Assembly (NCBI GenBank): GCA_028285305.1
Contig: JANQPV010000067.1
Location: forward strand, 1 to 64,000
DNA length: 64,000 nucleotides
Origin: Alphaproteobacteria bacterium
GTDB lineage: Bacteria > Pseudomonadota > Alphaproteobacteria > SMXP01
Direction of reading: 5' to 3'
Below are positions 8,733 through 17,139 of the stretch, piece by piece (the stretch's first letter is position 1; each line of letters opens with the position of its first letter). The position numbers were made by a program, and so were the translations under genes. Under the pieces are notes generated by a model. It was not told the DNA's origin and made no database searches. It worked only from the letters and a program-made list of their open reading frames with translations.

Positions 8733-9500
8733 CTAGTTTTGATCTCCCTTTTGTCTCTTCATTAGCATGTCCATCACGGCCATGCCTTCCATTGTAATCG
8801 ACGACGTCAATTGCTGATCCATCAATCGCTTCAAGTCCTGCACCAACGCTGCTTTGGACATTCGCAACGTCATCGTTCCAACCTTCGCCAATTGCTGCGC
8901 TAGTTCATTGGCACGTGGAATTAACGCTTCTGGCTCAAGCACTTCGGAGACCACGCCCAATTCCAATGCCTCTCGAGCACATAGCTCCTGACCCGTCAGG
9001 AGGAAGTACCGCCCGCGGTTTATTCCGAGCAATAACTGCCATATGACCTGAATACCGTCTCCCGGTGGTACACGATTTGGAAAATGCGGCGCATCGGAAA
9101 AAGTGGCGGTCGTTGCGGCCAAAACGATATCGGCGAGCACCGCCAACTCATTGTGAATTGAAGCCGGACCGTTGACGGCCGCAATAATCGGAACCTCGAT
9201 ATCTAGGTAGTTTCTAATCATCCGACGCCCTTCAAACGCTTTATCGTCCCAATCCGCAGCACGAGAATAGGTTCCCGTCCAGCCGTACTTGTCGATAAAC
9301 GCATCACCCGTTCCGGTGATAATCACAATGCGATTATCACGATCTGCACCGACCTCATAAAAGGCACCGCACCAATCCGCATGGTGCTGTTCAGAATAGA
9401 TGACCGGACCATGATCCGAGTGCAGACGCATCGTCAATACACCTCGTTCGGTACGCTCGAACTCTATCGTTGGGTAATGATCGAAATAGTCGGGACGCAT
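8733..9500 (-). CDS. crotonase-superfamily C-C hydrolase, 6-oxocamphor hydrolase-like
   Basis: This 255-aa crotonase has lost the usual hydratase second Glu (PHFPN in place of a PE motif). It matches the pattern I recall for 6-oxocamphor hydrolase: VNGP, DIVLAA, PHFP, a PGDG turn, and NRGRYFLLTGQEL. The catalytic residues of that enzyme, His45, His122 and Asp154, correspond by alignment to His40, His116 and Asp148 here, the last two at a constant offset of six. That enzyme hydrolyses a C-C bond of a cyclic beta-diketone by a retro-Claisen reaction. A ring-opening role for an alicyclic intermediate is therefore plausible. GGAGG precedes the ATG. It is divergent from the KshA-like gene, with an operator between. 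Confidence 0.78.
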   Translation of the reverse strand: MRPDYFDHYPTIEFERTERGVLTMRLHSDHGPVIYSEQHHADWCGAFYEVGADRDNRIVIITGTGDAFIDKYGWTGTYSRAADWDDKAFEGRRMIRNYLDIEVPIIAAVNGPASIHNELAVLADIVLAATTATFSDAPHFPNRVPPGDGIQVIWQLLLGINRGRYFLLTGQELCAREALELGVVSEVLEPEALIPRANELAQQLAKVGTMTLRMSKAALVQDLKRLMDQQLTSSITMEGMAVMDMLMKRQKGDQN

Positions 9501-9584
9501 TCTTCAACCTCCATAGAATTTTATGCCCATGCTGGTGGTGCGCGCTCAGGTCGCCCCCTCACAAGCAATAGTCTTCCACATTTG

Positions 9585-9600
9585 TTGACTAAATAGTTGA
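9585..9600. promoter_or_regulatory. candidate operator, TTGACT-AAAT-AGTTGA
   Basis: Island palindrome with a perfect right half and a four-of-six left half, between the divergent crotonase (9500) and KshA-like oxygenase (9697) genes. Confidence 0.55.
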
Positions 9601-9696
9601 ATTTTGCAATAAGTATGATCTACGATGAGCCGAAACAAGTCGTGACGGCTTGTAACCGATGACCGCCAGTACGGTCGAATGTGCAGGAATGATGAC

Positions 9697-10710
9697 ATGG
9701 GACTCATGAAGGGCTGGCCTTATACCGATTTTGCCACGGGATGGTACCAAATCGGGTATTCAAAAGAATTTGAAAACGGAACGATCCAGCCCGCAAAATG
9801 GTTTAATCAGGATTTGGTTATCTTTCGCACGGAATCTGGGGTGCTTGCGGCAATGGACGCTTATTGTCCGCATATGGGAGCTCACCTCGGTCACCGGGGA
9901 CAATTTGGTGGAAAGATCTGTGGGGAGAATATCCAGTGCCCTTGGCACGGATGGGAATGGAAGACTGACGGTACAAACGCACGCATCCCCTACAAAGACG
10001 ATGCCACTGTTAATGCACAGATCGAAACCAAACATATTCGCGAAGTCGACGGCATTGTATTGATGTGGTTTGACCACGAGGGCAAACCACCTTCCTATGA
10101 ATGGCCCGGCTTCCCTTACATCGGCGACAAGAGTGACTACTATCCTATCGATTGGACAGTAGACGGACCTCATCGAGTCAAACCGCAATTTCCAATGGAG
10201 AACAGTGCCGACCCCCATCATTTTCCGTATGTGCATGGGTCCGGAGTGGATGCTGAATTCACGGATTATGTTGTGAACGGACCTGAATGTGGAAACAAAA
10301 TGTATATGACTTTCGGCGCAGGAAAAGAGAGAACCTGGATGACGCCTGAGGGCCCAGTGGATGGAGAAATCGATAACTTCTTTTGGGGGGCCTCCCTGGG
10401 AATTGCACGCTTCAACATCAATGGTCGTGTCTGTATCCACCTCACTGTGCTAACGCCCATTGATGATGACTACTGTACTTTCTTCAGTACCGTAACACAC
10501 AACAGAGAACCTGGAGCAACAGGCGATGTGCCAGAAGGAATAGCGAAAAAGATGATGGAAGCGCAACACGTTCAGATACGAAACGACTTCCACATTTGGG
10601 CCAACATGATGTACAAAGTGCGGCCCATTTTCACCGGCGAAGCGGAGCAAACGCGTTACGCGTTCATCCGTAAACACTTTGATCAATTCTACCCCAATCC
10701 GGTTTACTAG
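9697..10710 (+). CDS. Rieske oxygenase, KshA-like (3-ketosteroid 9-alpha-hydroxylase type)
   Basis: The protein is 337 aa from the ATG at 9697, chosen because AGGAA lies about eight bases before it; an ATG at 9679 lacks a site. The Rieske cluster ligands are C57-x-H59 and C81-x2-H84, with an unusually long 21-residue spacer (15-17 is common). The iron site N169-x2-D172-x2-H175-x4-H180 is the arrangement of KshA and the sterol-modifying Rieske enzymes. Such enzymes hydroxylate a steroid nucleus, which in 3-ketosteroids opens ring B. Steroid is the best guess for the substrate, not proven. No reductase (KshB) is seen in the window, so electrons must come from elsewhere. Confidence 0.85.
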   Translation: MGLMKGWPYTDFATGWYQIGYSKEFENGTIQPAKWFNQDLVIFRTESGVLAAMDAYCPHMGAHLGHRGQFGGKICGENIQCPWHGWEWKTDGTNARIPYKDDATVNAQIETKHIREVDGIVLMWFDHEGKPPSYEWPGFPYIGDKSDYYPIDWTVDGPHRVKPQFPMENSADPHHFPYVHGSGVDAEFTDYVVNGPECGNKMYMTFGAGKERTWMTPEGPVDGEIDNFFWGASLGIARFNINGRVCIHLTVLTPIDDDYCTFFSTVTHNREPGATGDVPEGIAKKMMEAQHVQIRNDFHIWANMMYKVRPIFTGEAEQTRYAFIRKHFDQFYPNPVY

Positions 10711-11026
10711 TGAGGCAATGGCTGACTAAGTTGTTCGCCCAATAGTGATCGACCGTTTCTATCGGTATCGTAGCTCAAAGAATAGGATTGCCTTTTCCCC
10801 ACTGCAAGAGAGCAGGGTTGCGCAGGATGTAAGGTCTATATTGGCAGCCCTCTCCCACCCATTAACCAAAAAACACTGTGCAGCCAGAACTCAAATAGAC
10901 GGTTGAAGTTTCGGCACATTGTCGGGCGTCAAGGCATTTTGTCACCCAGTGCCAGACGAATCGATCGGTCAAAGTAGACGGCATACATGTAGTGTTGGTG
11001 GAAGAATTAGTCGAGGAGCATCACGT
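10711..11026. other. intergenic region holding the SDR promoter
   Basis: About 315 bases between two same-strand genes. It contains one operator copy (10891-10906), and GAGGAG at 11013-11018 serves the next gene. No small gene or clear terminator is visible. Confidence 0.5.
10891..10906. promoter_or_regulatory. candidate operator, TCAAAT-AGAC-GGTTGA
   Basis: Moderate match to the island palindrome, with the outer TCAA/TTGA conserved, about 120 bases before the SDR start. Confidence 0.45.
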
Positions 11027-11839
11027 ATGCTGAAAGAGTTCAGTGGAAAGACGGCCGTGATTACGGGAGCCGCTAGCGGCATAGGCTTAGCGCTGTGCGA
11101 TGCTGCTATTGAACGCGGTATGAACGTTGTCGCAGCAGATGTGAACGCCGAAGGGCTCCAGGCGTTGGAAAAGGTGTACTCGAACAAAGGAAGTCTTTCG
11201 ACCGCGTTGACCGATGTTTCTTATCTTCCTAGCGTCGCAGCCCTTTGTGAATTTGCTTATAAGGCACATGGTCAGGTACATTTGCTGTGCAACAATGCCG
11301 GCGTTGCTAGTTCAGGCCTTATCTGGCAGCACGGAGTCGATTTTTGGAAGTGGATCTTTGACGTGAATGTCATGGGCGTTATCCATGGGCTCAAGCAGTT
11401 CATTCCCGAGATGATCGCCCAGAACCAAGGAAGTGCGATCGTCAACACCGCCTCTATGGGGTGCCTGTTCTCTGCCGAAAGTATGGGTGCTTATGGAGCC
11501 AGCAAACACGCCGTTCTCGCGATCTCTGACTCCTTGAGAAAAGATCTTGAAGCGGAGAATGCGCCAATCAGCGTTTCACTTTTATGTCCGGGACCGGTCT
11601 GCACACCAATCTTTGATATGGACCGCAGCCCCAAAGACGTTGAAGCCAATACGGATCGCGAAGTTTGGGAGACATATCGTAATTTGATTGGTACGGGCAT
11701 CGATCCGGCCATTGTCGCGTCAAAGACGTTCGACGCTATAGCAAAGGGAGAATTCTGGGTACTGCCCAACCCGGAAATGATTGATCTCGCGATCGAGCGT
11801 CACAACCAAGTAATGCGCGCGGCTGGCCGCCTCGGATGA
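11027..11839 (+). CDS. short-chain dehydrogenase/reductase
   Basis: The protein is 270 aa from the ATG at 11027, which has GAGGAG eight bases upstream. The open frame extends to a TTG at 10919, but that leader is not SDR-like. Motifs are TGAASGIG near residue 13, NNAG near 91, Ser in TASMG, and YGASK as the active-site Tyr-x3-Lys. The segment after PGPV is long, as in SDRs acting on bulky alcohols. An operator copy lies in its upstream region, placing it in the island regulon. The exact substrate is unknown; with three SDRs in the island, several hydroxyl oxidations or ketone reductions are expected. Confidence 0.87.
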   Translation: MLKEFSGKTAVITGAASGIGLALCDAAIERGMNVVAADVNAEGLQALEKVYSNKGSLSTALTDVSYLPSVAALCEFAYKAHGQVHLLCNNAGVASSGLIWQHGVDFWKWIFDVNVMGVIHGLKQFIPEMIAQNQGSAIVNTASMGCLFSAESMGAYGASKHAVLAISDSLRKDLEAENAPISVSLLCPGPVCTPIFDMDRSPKDVEANTDREVWETYRNLIGTGIDPAIVASKTFDAIAKGEFWVLPNPEMIDLAIERHNQVMRAAGRLG

Positions 11840-11905
11840 ACGTGCAGAGCCCCGCAACTGATAGCCTAATCGCAGTCTTGTTTTTATAAGGTCAAGCTAA
11901 TGGCT

Positions 11906-14059
11906 TCATTTCCTTAGGCAAAATACTGCCTTCGAATATGCCTTAGCCCGAATATCGACGGGAGTCCCATTCAGGCGCGGCACTCCTGTCAACGGATCGA
12001 GATCGTCGCGAGACACCAATAAGTTCCTCGCCACTCCCCGGGCCTCTTGAAACTCTTCACCGCTGATCGGATCGAACAGCCTCGCCCCCCAGCCATGCTC
12101 CATGATCACCACTCCAGATCTGATTTTCTCCGAGACAACGACGGTGGCTTCTAGTTCACCGGCTGCCGATCTAACGGAAACGCGATCGCCATCAGTCAAA
12201 TTGCAATTTGCTGCATCCTCCGCGTTCATTTCGACTTGATCTCCGACTTCACCGGAGATCTTGGCCCCCGACGTCTCGGTCAGCCAGGAATTCATCATCT
12301 GCAACCGGCGTCGACTGATCAATTGGTAGGGAAACTGAGGATCACCCCGGTTGGCGCTTTCATCATGCAGGAGCCGTTCGAGCTCTTCCTTGAATTCCCG
12401 AGGACACGCCTCGATAGTCCGACCTCGTTTAGCGAGAGCCGCCTTTAAGTGGCCATAGCTCTTTTCTCCATAGATCAATCCGTGCGGATGGGAGACAATT
12501 TCGTCATACGTAAGAATGCCTTTGCGAGCCAAAACTCCCTGCGCGATCAATTTCGGGTCCGGTTCCAGGGCGCCGCCAAAGAGCGGTCTTCCGATTTCTT
12601 CTGCCAAATCCCGGAAGAACTCCCATTCATGACGGACACCAACCGGCGGTTCGACACACTGCGCGCTCGCTTGGACAAATGGTTCGTCAGAAACGCCGGC
12701 CGCTGAGACGTGCAATTCCTCCCGTTCTAGAAAGTGTACGCCTGGTATGATCCAGTGCGCGTGCCGATGGCTTTCTCGCTGCATAAGATCGATCGCCACA
12801 AGCAGTTCCAAGGATGCCAGCGCTTCGTCCAGTTGTTGACCTTGCGCTCCACTTGCCACAGGATTGCCGCCATTGATAAAGAGCGCGCGAATCTGCCCCT
12901 CTCCAGGCACTGTGATCTCGTCAGGCAGCTCGGCAAGGCTGTAGAAGCCCGCCACCGGAGGTCGGCCTTTCACTCTGCTCGGCTGGGTGTTCGGAAAGTT
13001 CGGCCCTTCGTCTAAGGTAAACAAATCAACCAAACTGCCGGGCAAAAACCTACCTCCAGGACGATCTGTACGTCCCGTAATAAGATTTAGTACGTGAGAT
13101 AACCATTCGGTTATCGCACCGTGACGCCCAATCGCCGGTCCAGTGCGAGCAACACACATAGCCGTGGACGCATGTGCGAATCGCTGAGCCACATCTCTTA
13201 TCGTTTCCGCTTCAACGCCGCAAACTCGGGACAAGTAATCGAGATCTGCTAATCCCGCTATGCGCCTTAGTTCGCGTACTCCGTTTGCTTGTTCGCAAGC
13301 CTCCGGTTTATCCCAGCCATGATCGAATATTGTTTGAACCATCCCCAGCAATAAGGCCCAGTCTTGTTCGGGTCGAACGGCGATGTGAAGCGTGGCCTTT
13401 TGAGCGCTTTCGCTCAGCCTCGGATCAACTATCATCAGTTCTGCACCTTGATCGACTGCTTTTAGAACTCGGCGCCAACCATCGGGAACCTTGCCGACCC
13501 AATTCATCCCGCTGATAGCGGGGTTGGTCCCAATGAAGAGGAAACATTTGCAAAGGTCGATATCTGGTTGAAGAGATGCCCAATTCGAACCGTACATTCG
13601 ATTAGCAACCAAATGAAGTGCGTTTTGATCGACAGACCCCACCCAAAAGCGCTGTCTCGAGCCGATCGCGTCGAAGAATGCCGATTGAAAAGTTGAGTTG
13701 GCAAAACCAAAACCTGCGGGATTTCCACTGTACACGCCGACTGAGTCCGGCCCTTGAGCGTCGATCAGCCTTTTAAGCTTTTTCCCTATCTCTTCAATCG
13801 CTTCTTCATACGAGGCTTTCACATATTTGCTGCCGTCACGCTTTAGAGGCGTACGAATGCGCACGGGATGGGACCTTACGTCATCGGCCATCTTTGCCTT
13901 GATACAAAAGTCTTTCCACGTGTACGGATTGCCCTTGTCTGGTTCAATATCCAAAATCTCATCCTCCGACACCGTCACTTTCAGCCCGCAGGCCTGTTCG
14001 CAGATGGAACAATATGTATATTTGGCTTGCGTCTTACGCTCCTTCGATACGGTATTCAT
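11906..14059 (-). CDS. molybdopterin-dependent oxidoreductase (formate dehydrogenase/DMSO reductase superfamily)
   Basis: The 717-aa protein begins with an iron-sulfur ligand set C-x2-C-x3-C followed about 30 residues later by a fourth Cys (DFCIKAK), binding one [4Fe-4S]. Molybdopterin domains follow (GTNPAISGMNWVG, RTGPAIGRHGAITEW, NGGNPVASGAQG) and then a C-terminal guanylate-binding beta barrel. No twin-arginine leader is seen, so it should act in the cytoplasm. No electron-transfer subunit gene lies next to it. The family covers formate dehydrogenases, hydroxylating and hydrating enzymes; the reaction cannot be named from sequence. Lying inside the island suggests an oxidation or hydroxylation of a pathway intermediate. 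Start is ATG at 14059; a GTG lies just before. Confidence 0.87.
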   Translation of the reverse strand: MNTVSKERKTQAKYTYCSICEQACGLKVTVSEDEILDIEPDKGNPYTWKDFCIKAKMADDVRSHPVRIRTPLKRDGSKYVKASYEEAIEEIGKKLKRLIDAQGPDSVGVYSGNPAGFGFANSTFQSAFFDAIGSRQRFWVGSVDQNALHLVANRMYGSNWASLQPDIDLCKCFLFIGTNPAISGMNWVGKVPDGWRRVLKAVDQGAELMIVDPRLSESAQKATLHIAVRPEQDWALLLGMVQTIFDHGWDKPEACEQANGVRELRRIAGLADLDYLSRVCGVEAETIRDVAQRFAHASTAMCVARTGPAIGRHGAITEWLSHVLNLITGRTDRPGGRFLPGSLVDLFTLDEGPNFPNTQPSRVKGRPPVAGFYSLAELPDEITVPGEGQIRALFINGGNPVASGAQGQQLDEALASLELLVAIDLMQRESHRHAHWIIPGVHFLEREELHVSAAGVSDEPFVQASAQCVEPPVGVRHEWEFFRDLAEEIGRPLFGGALEPDPKLIAQGVLARKGILTYDEIVSHPHGLIYGEKSYGHLKAALAKRGRTIEACPREFKEELERLLHDESANRGDPQFPYQLISRRRLQMMNSWLTETSGAKISGEVGDQVEMNAEDAANCNLTDGDRVSVRSAAGELEATVVVSEKIRSGVVIMEHGWGARLFDPISGEEFQEARGVARNLLVSRDDLDPLTGVPRLNGTPVDIRAKAYSKAVFCLRK

Positions 14060-14366
14060 CACCTTCCCTTAATTGTTCATTTGGCGCCTTTGGTCGGTTC
14101 TGGCTAGCGCCACAGAGCCATCTCGCTTTGACCTTCCACAACTCACATAGCAATGAACTTTTTCACCCAATCGATTGACCCGAAGCACGCCCTAATTGCC
14201 AGAGCCTGCAAGAGCATTCCTGTCATTACTCGGAGTTAATCCGAGTTAGAAATGCAAGAACACTAAGTCCCGAATTCACGATGCCCAGATGCTGACTTCA
14301 ACAGTGACTACAAACGACGAGTCAGGCTACCGCGCGATGGTCGAGTGCAGATCGTGGTAACTAGAA

Positions 14367-14448
14367 AGCCGCCTGGCCCAGAAAACCAAGCGGCTATCCC
14401 TTGCCCCGATAGCTTGCTCGGAGCATCCGATTGGATGCTCCGTTTTTT
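14367..14448 (+). ncRNA. candidate small RNA 3' portion (two hairpins ending in a U-tract)
   Basis: Two consecutive stem-loops, AGCCGC...GCGGCT (17-base loop) and CGGAGCATCC/GGATGCTCCG (four-base loop) ending in six T, read on the plus strand. No plus-strand gene lies upstream for 2.6 kb, so the terminator has nothing obvious to terminate except an untranslated RNA. The 5' end and promoter could not be placed, and the hairpin could instead end the receptor mRNA arriving from the other strand. Confidence 0.3.
14419..14448 (+). terminator. rho-independent terminator
   Basis: Perfect ten-base stem CGGAGCATCC / GGATGCTCCG with loop GATT, followed by TTTTTT. It is oriented to stop plus-strand transcription. 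On the minus strand the hairpin sits immediately after the TonB-receptor stop, preceded by an A-tract but lacking a following T-tract. Confidence 0.8.
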
Positions 14449-14450
14449 GC

Positions 14451-16712
14451 TCAATTGGAGAACATGTCTGTGGGACGAACCGTCAACTGCAATATGATTG
14501 CTCTAGGCCTGTTCGTCGCCGACGTTATCTCAGTTCCGAGTGTGCTATTGTTAGACACGGTTGGAAATATTTCATTGTTTAGATTGCGACCGATCACGGC
14601 CAACTCCCAACCATTGGTATCGTCGTATAAGGCGCCACCGGCGTTCACCATGAAGTACCCATCTTCCCACAGATTGGGCGGGCCTGCGGACAACTGAGTG
14701 AAGTACTCGCTCGAATAGGCCGCATCTGTCGAGACTCTAAACCGCAAATCGGTGTTCGGCATTGATCGATCCAAAGAAACTCCGAAATTTGCAGTCCAGT
14801 CAGGAGCCTGCACAATTTGTTCTCCCGTGAGATCCTGGAAGTTGCCTCCAACGCAGCCGGTAGCAGGAGTTTGTCCAAGATAGCACGGCGCTTGACGGAA
14901 ATCCGTATACCGAGCTCTATTGTAATTGAGCGCTGCGTTGAAGGTTAGACCTTCGACCTGCGGCGGTGTCCATAGCGTTTCAAGTTCGATGCCTTGAACA
15001 CGGGCAGCGCCAGCGTTCGATGTCGAGATGGCATTTATCGTAGGGTCAAACGAACTAACCTGCAATCCTGAGTAATTATATCGGTAGACCGTTGCATTTG
15101 CTCTAACGGTCCGATCAAACCAAGTGGACTTCAGGCCAATCTCGCCACCTTCAGCAAGCTCCTGATCAAAGTTCTGATCACCAGAGCCGCCGGTAGCAGT
15201 GTTGAAGCTACCAGATTTAAAGCCTTCTTTATACGCACCATACAGTGTTAGATCGCTAGTAGGACGCCACGTTATTGTGAATTCAGGGGATACATTGTCA
15301 AAGGTGCGCTCGTCGGGCGTAAAAGGAATGGGGCCAACAACCGGGCCAAACGCAAACGCATCGACTTCCTTCTTTTCCTTGGTATATCGAAGACCGCCCG
15401 CTATCTCCACGGTATCCGAAACGTCCGCTATTAGCTGTCCAAACGTCGAGTAGGCAACTCCATTAACGTTGTATCCGGAGCATATGAATGTGCCAAAAAA
15501 TACCGGGCAGGGCCGATCAACGGCGAAGTTGTCTTCGAAATACACGCCACCCACGAAGTTGAGAGGTCCATCAAAACCAGTTGCAAAACGAATTTCTTGA
15601 GAAACCGAGCGGTAGCTTGGTTGATTGGAAGCTGTCACGGAGTTGGCAGGAATGTGAGGACCGGCAGTTCGGACAAACTCCTGAAAATATTCTTGATCAG
15701 TTTGGTAATAACCAGTGATTGACGTGATGTTTAACTTTTCAATGGGGTTGAAATCTAATCCCAATGTGGAAAGGAAAGTTGATTGCTCCCAGAAGAATTC
15801 ACCATCTCTAAAGGAAGGATCAATACCCTCAAACGAAGAAGCCACCGGCGGCCCAGACACAAACGTCTCATTCGGTTCACAGTCGTCTAATGGTTCTTCC
15901 AAAGACCCCGGACCGCCAGTTGTCACATCGCAGTTTATCCTCTGAGCAGCAACTGTTGCGTCAGAATCCACGTCTGAGTATGACACTTTGAGGTTTGCAT
16001 TGAATGCTTCCGAAGGATCGAATTGCAAAGTCAGGCGACCGAACAACTCCCTTGATGCTTCTGCGTTGTCGTCACCCGTGGCGACATTCTCAAAAGGCCC
16101 TTCTTGATCGGTGATGAAGAAAACGCCCCGGTATCCAAATGAGTCGCTCAGCGGACCAGAGACGATGATTTCGCCAAATTTTTCCTTGGCATTGAACTCA
16201 TACCCCCCGCGCCCTTGAACGAAAAACTCATCCGTCGGCTGCTTAGTCTTCAAAGAGATGATTCCCCCCGGACTGTTTTTGCCAAAAAAGAGAGCCTGTG
16301 GCCCCTTCAACACCTCAACCTGCTCTAGATCATATTGACCCACTCGCAATACGTTTCCGTTGCTGACTGCCATGCCATCAACGTTGATCGAAACGGCTTG
16401 GTCCAAGGTTTGGTTCAGTGCAGAACTCCCAACTCCGCGCAAACTGATTAAGCCAGACTGACCAGCAGCTTGATCATCGATAAACAAACCAACAACGGCG
16501 GTCGATAGATCCTCCAGACCATCAATACCCCGTCGTTCAATTTCCTCATCGGAAAGCGCGGTTACAGTGACCGGCACCTGTTGCAATCCCTCATCACGCT
16601 TACGCGCCGTTACCACAATTTCGTCGATCTGAGCGAAAGCGTCGACAGCAATAAGAGTTGATACCCCCAATGCAATCACCGACCATCTTGAAAAACTGCG
16701 AGATGAATTCAT
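14451..16712 (-). CDS. TonB-dependent outer-membrane receptor
   Basis: The 753-aa protein has a cleavable signal peptide (residues 1 to about 27, ending DAFA), then a TonB box (DEIVVTARK). A plug domain with VPVTVTALSDEEI and LRGVG follows, and then a long beta barrel ending in an aromatic-rich region. Sequence style matches the large sphingomonad/caulobacter receptor family often placed beside catabolic genes for hydrophobic compounds. It probably imports the island's substrate across the outer membrane, energised by TonB-ExbBD. An iron siderophore is the alternative, but no siderophore genes are near. An operator copy lies about 115 bases upstream, consistent with co-induction with the pathway. 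Confidence 0.93.
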   Translation of the reverse strand: MNSSRSFSRWSVIALGVSTLIAVDAFAQIDEIVVTARKRDEGLQQVPVTVTALSDEEIERRGIDGLEDLSTAVVGLFIDDQAAGQSGLISLRGVGSSALNQTLDQAVSINVDGMAVSNGNVLRVGQYDLEQVEVLKGPQALFFGKNSPGGIISLKTKQPTDEFFVQGRGGYEFNAKEKFGEIIVSGPLSDSFGYRGVFFITDQEGPFENVATGDDNAEASRELFGRLTLQFDPSEAFNANLKVSYSDVDSDATVAAQRINCDVTTGGPGSLEEPLDDCEPNETFVSGPPVASSFEGIDPSFRDGEFFWEQSTFLSTLGLDFNPIEKLNITSITGYYQTDQEYFQEFVRTAGPHIPANSVTASNQPSYRSVSQEIRFATGFDGPLNFVGGVYFEDNFAVDRPCPVFFGTFICSGYNVNGVAYSTFGQLIADVSDTVEIAGGLRYTKEKKEVDAFAFGPVVGPIPFTPDERTFDNVSPEFTITWRPTSDLTLYGAYKEGFKSGSFNTATGGSGDQNFDQELAEGGEIGLKSTWFDRTVRANATVYRYNYSGLQVSSFDPTINAISTSNAGAARVQGIELETLWTPPQVEGLTFNAALNYNRARYTDFRQAPCYLGQTPATGCVGGNFQDLTGEQIVQAPDWTANFGVSLDRSMPNTDLRFRVSTDAAYSSEYFTQLSAGPPNLWEDGYFMVNAGGALYDDTNGWELAVIGRNLNNEIFPTVSNNSTLGTEITSATNRPRAIILQLTVRPTDMFSN

Positions 16713-16825
16713 CAGCCCTCTCCCTGAATGTAGTTTTTTTTCTGTCTTTAGTCATAGGTTCCCTCCCGACAAGATTACTGACGCACCTATCGGAGGCCCT
16801 ACTCTATGTAACCGATTTCATTTTC

Positions 16826-16841
16826 TCAACTAGTAGTTTGA
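16826..16841. promoter_or_regulatory. candidate operator, TCAACT-AGTA-GTTTGA
   Basis: Perfect left half of the island palindrome and four of six in the right half, about 115 bases before the TonB receptor start. Confidence 0.5.
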
Positions 16842-16980
16842 ATTTTTAAGGCGTACGAAAAACAGGGAAGGTATTTCTAAGTCTTAGATAATATCCATAT
16901 TTTTCAAATGCTTAATCTTCTTCACAAATCGATCTCTCGATTGCCGGAACAAATGATTAGAAAAAGTGCTCTTTTTGTCA

Positions 16981-17007
16981 CATGCTCAGTTGATATTTAT
17001 GAGCATG
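16981..17007. promoter_or_regulatory. inverted repeat CATGCTCA-N11-TGAGCATG
   Basis: Perfect eight-base arms 11 bases apart, between the acyl-CoA dehydrogenase stop and the TonB receptor start. The spacing suits a dimeric regulator binding one face of the helix. A similar spacing (N11) occurs in the repeat at 49602. Confidence 0.4.
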
Positions 17008-17139
17008 ACCGAGGCACCGTCTTGCGCTACATGACCTTGTTGCGCGCGCGATGCTGAGCACGCGCACTGCACCGCGATACCTGGAATCTATCGGCAGACT
17101 GGTCGATTATTCGAATTCGTTGAACAAGACTAATGGTGC

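Larger units (their letters stand above)
14060..14450. other. intergenic region with structured elements, possible small RNA
   Basis: The 390 bases between TonB-receptor end and oxidoreductase start contain an inverted repeat CTCGGA-GTTAA-TCCGAG (14229-14245) and a degenerate island palindrome (TCACCC-AATC-GATTGA, 14163-14178). A hairpin AGCCGC/GCGGCT (14367-14395) and a strong terminator (14419-14448) on the plus strand follow. No protein gene is supported. Confidence 0.55.
16713..17139. other. TonB-receptor promoter region
   Basis: About 425 AT-rich bases upstream of the receptor. They contain an operator copy (16826-16841) and a perfect inverted repeat CATGCTCA-N11-TGAGCATG (16981-17007). 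The repeat is either a second regulator site or a hairpin after the acyl-CoA dehydrogenase stop; no T-tract follows it. No gene seen. Confidence 0.55.
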
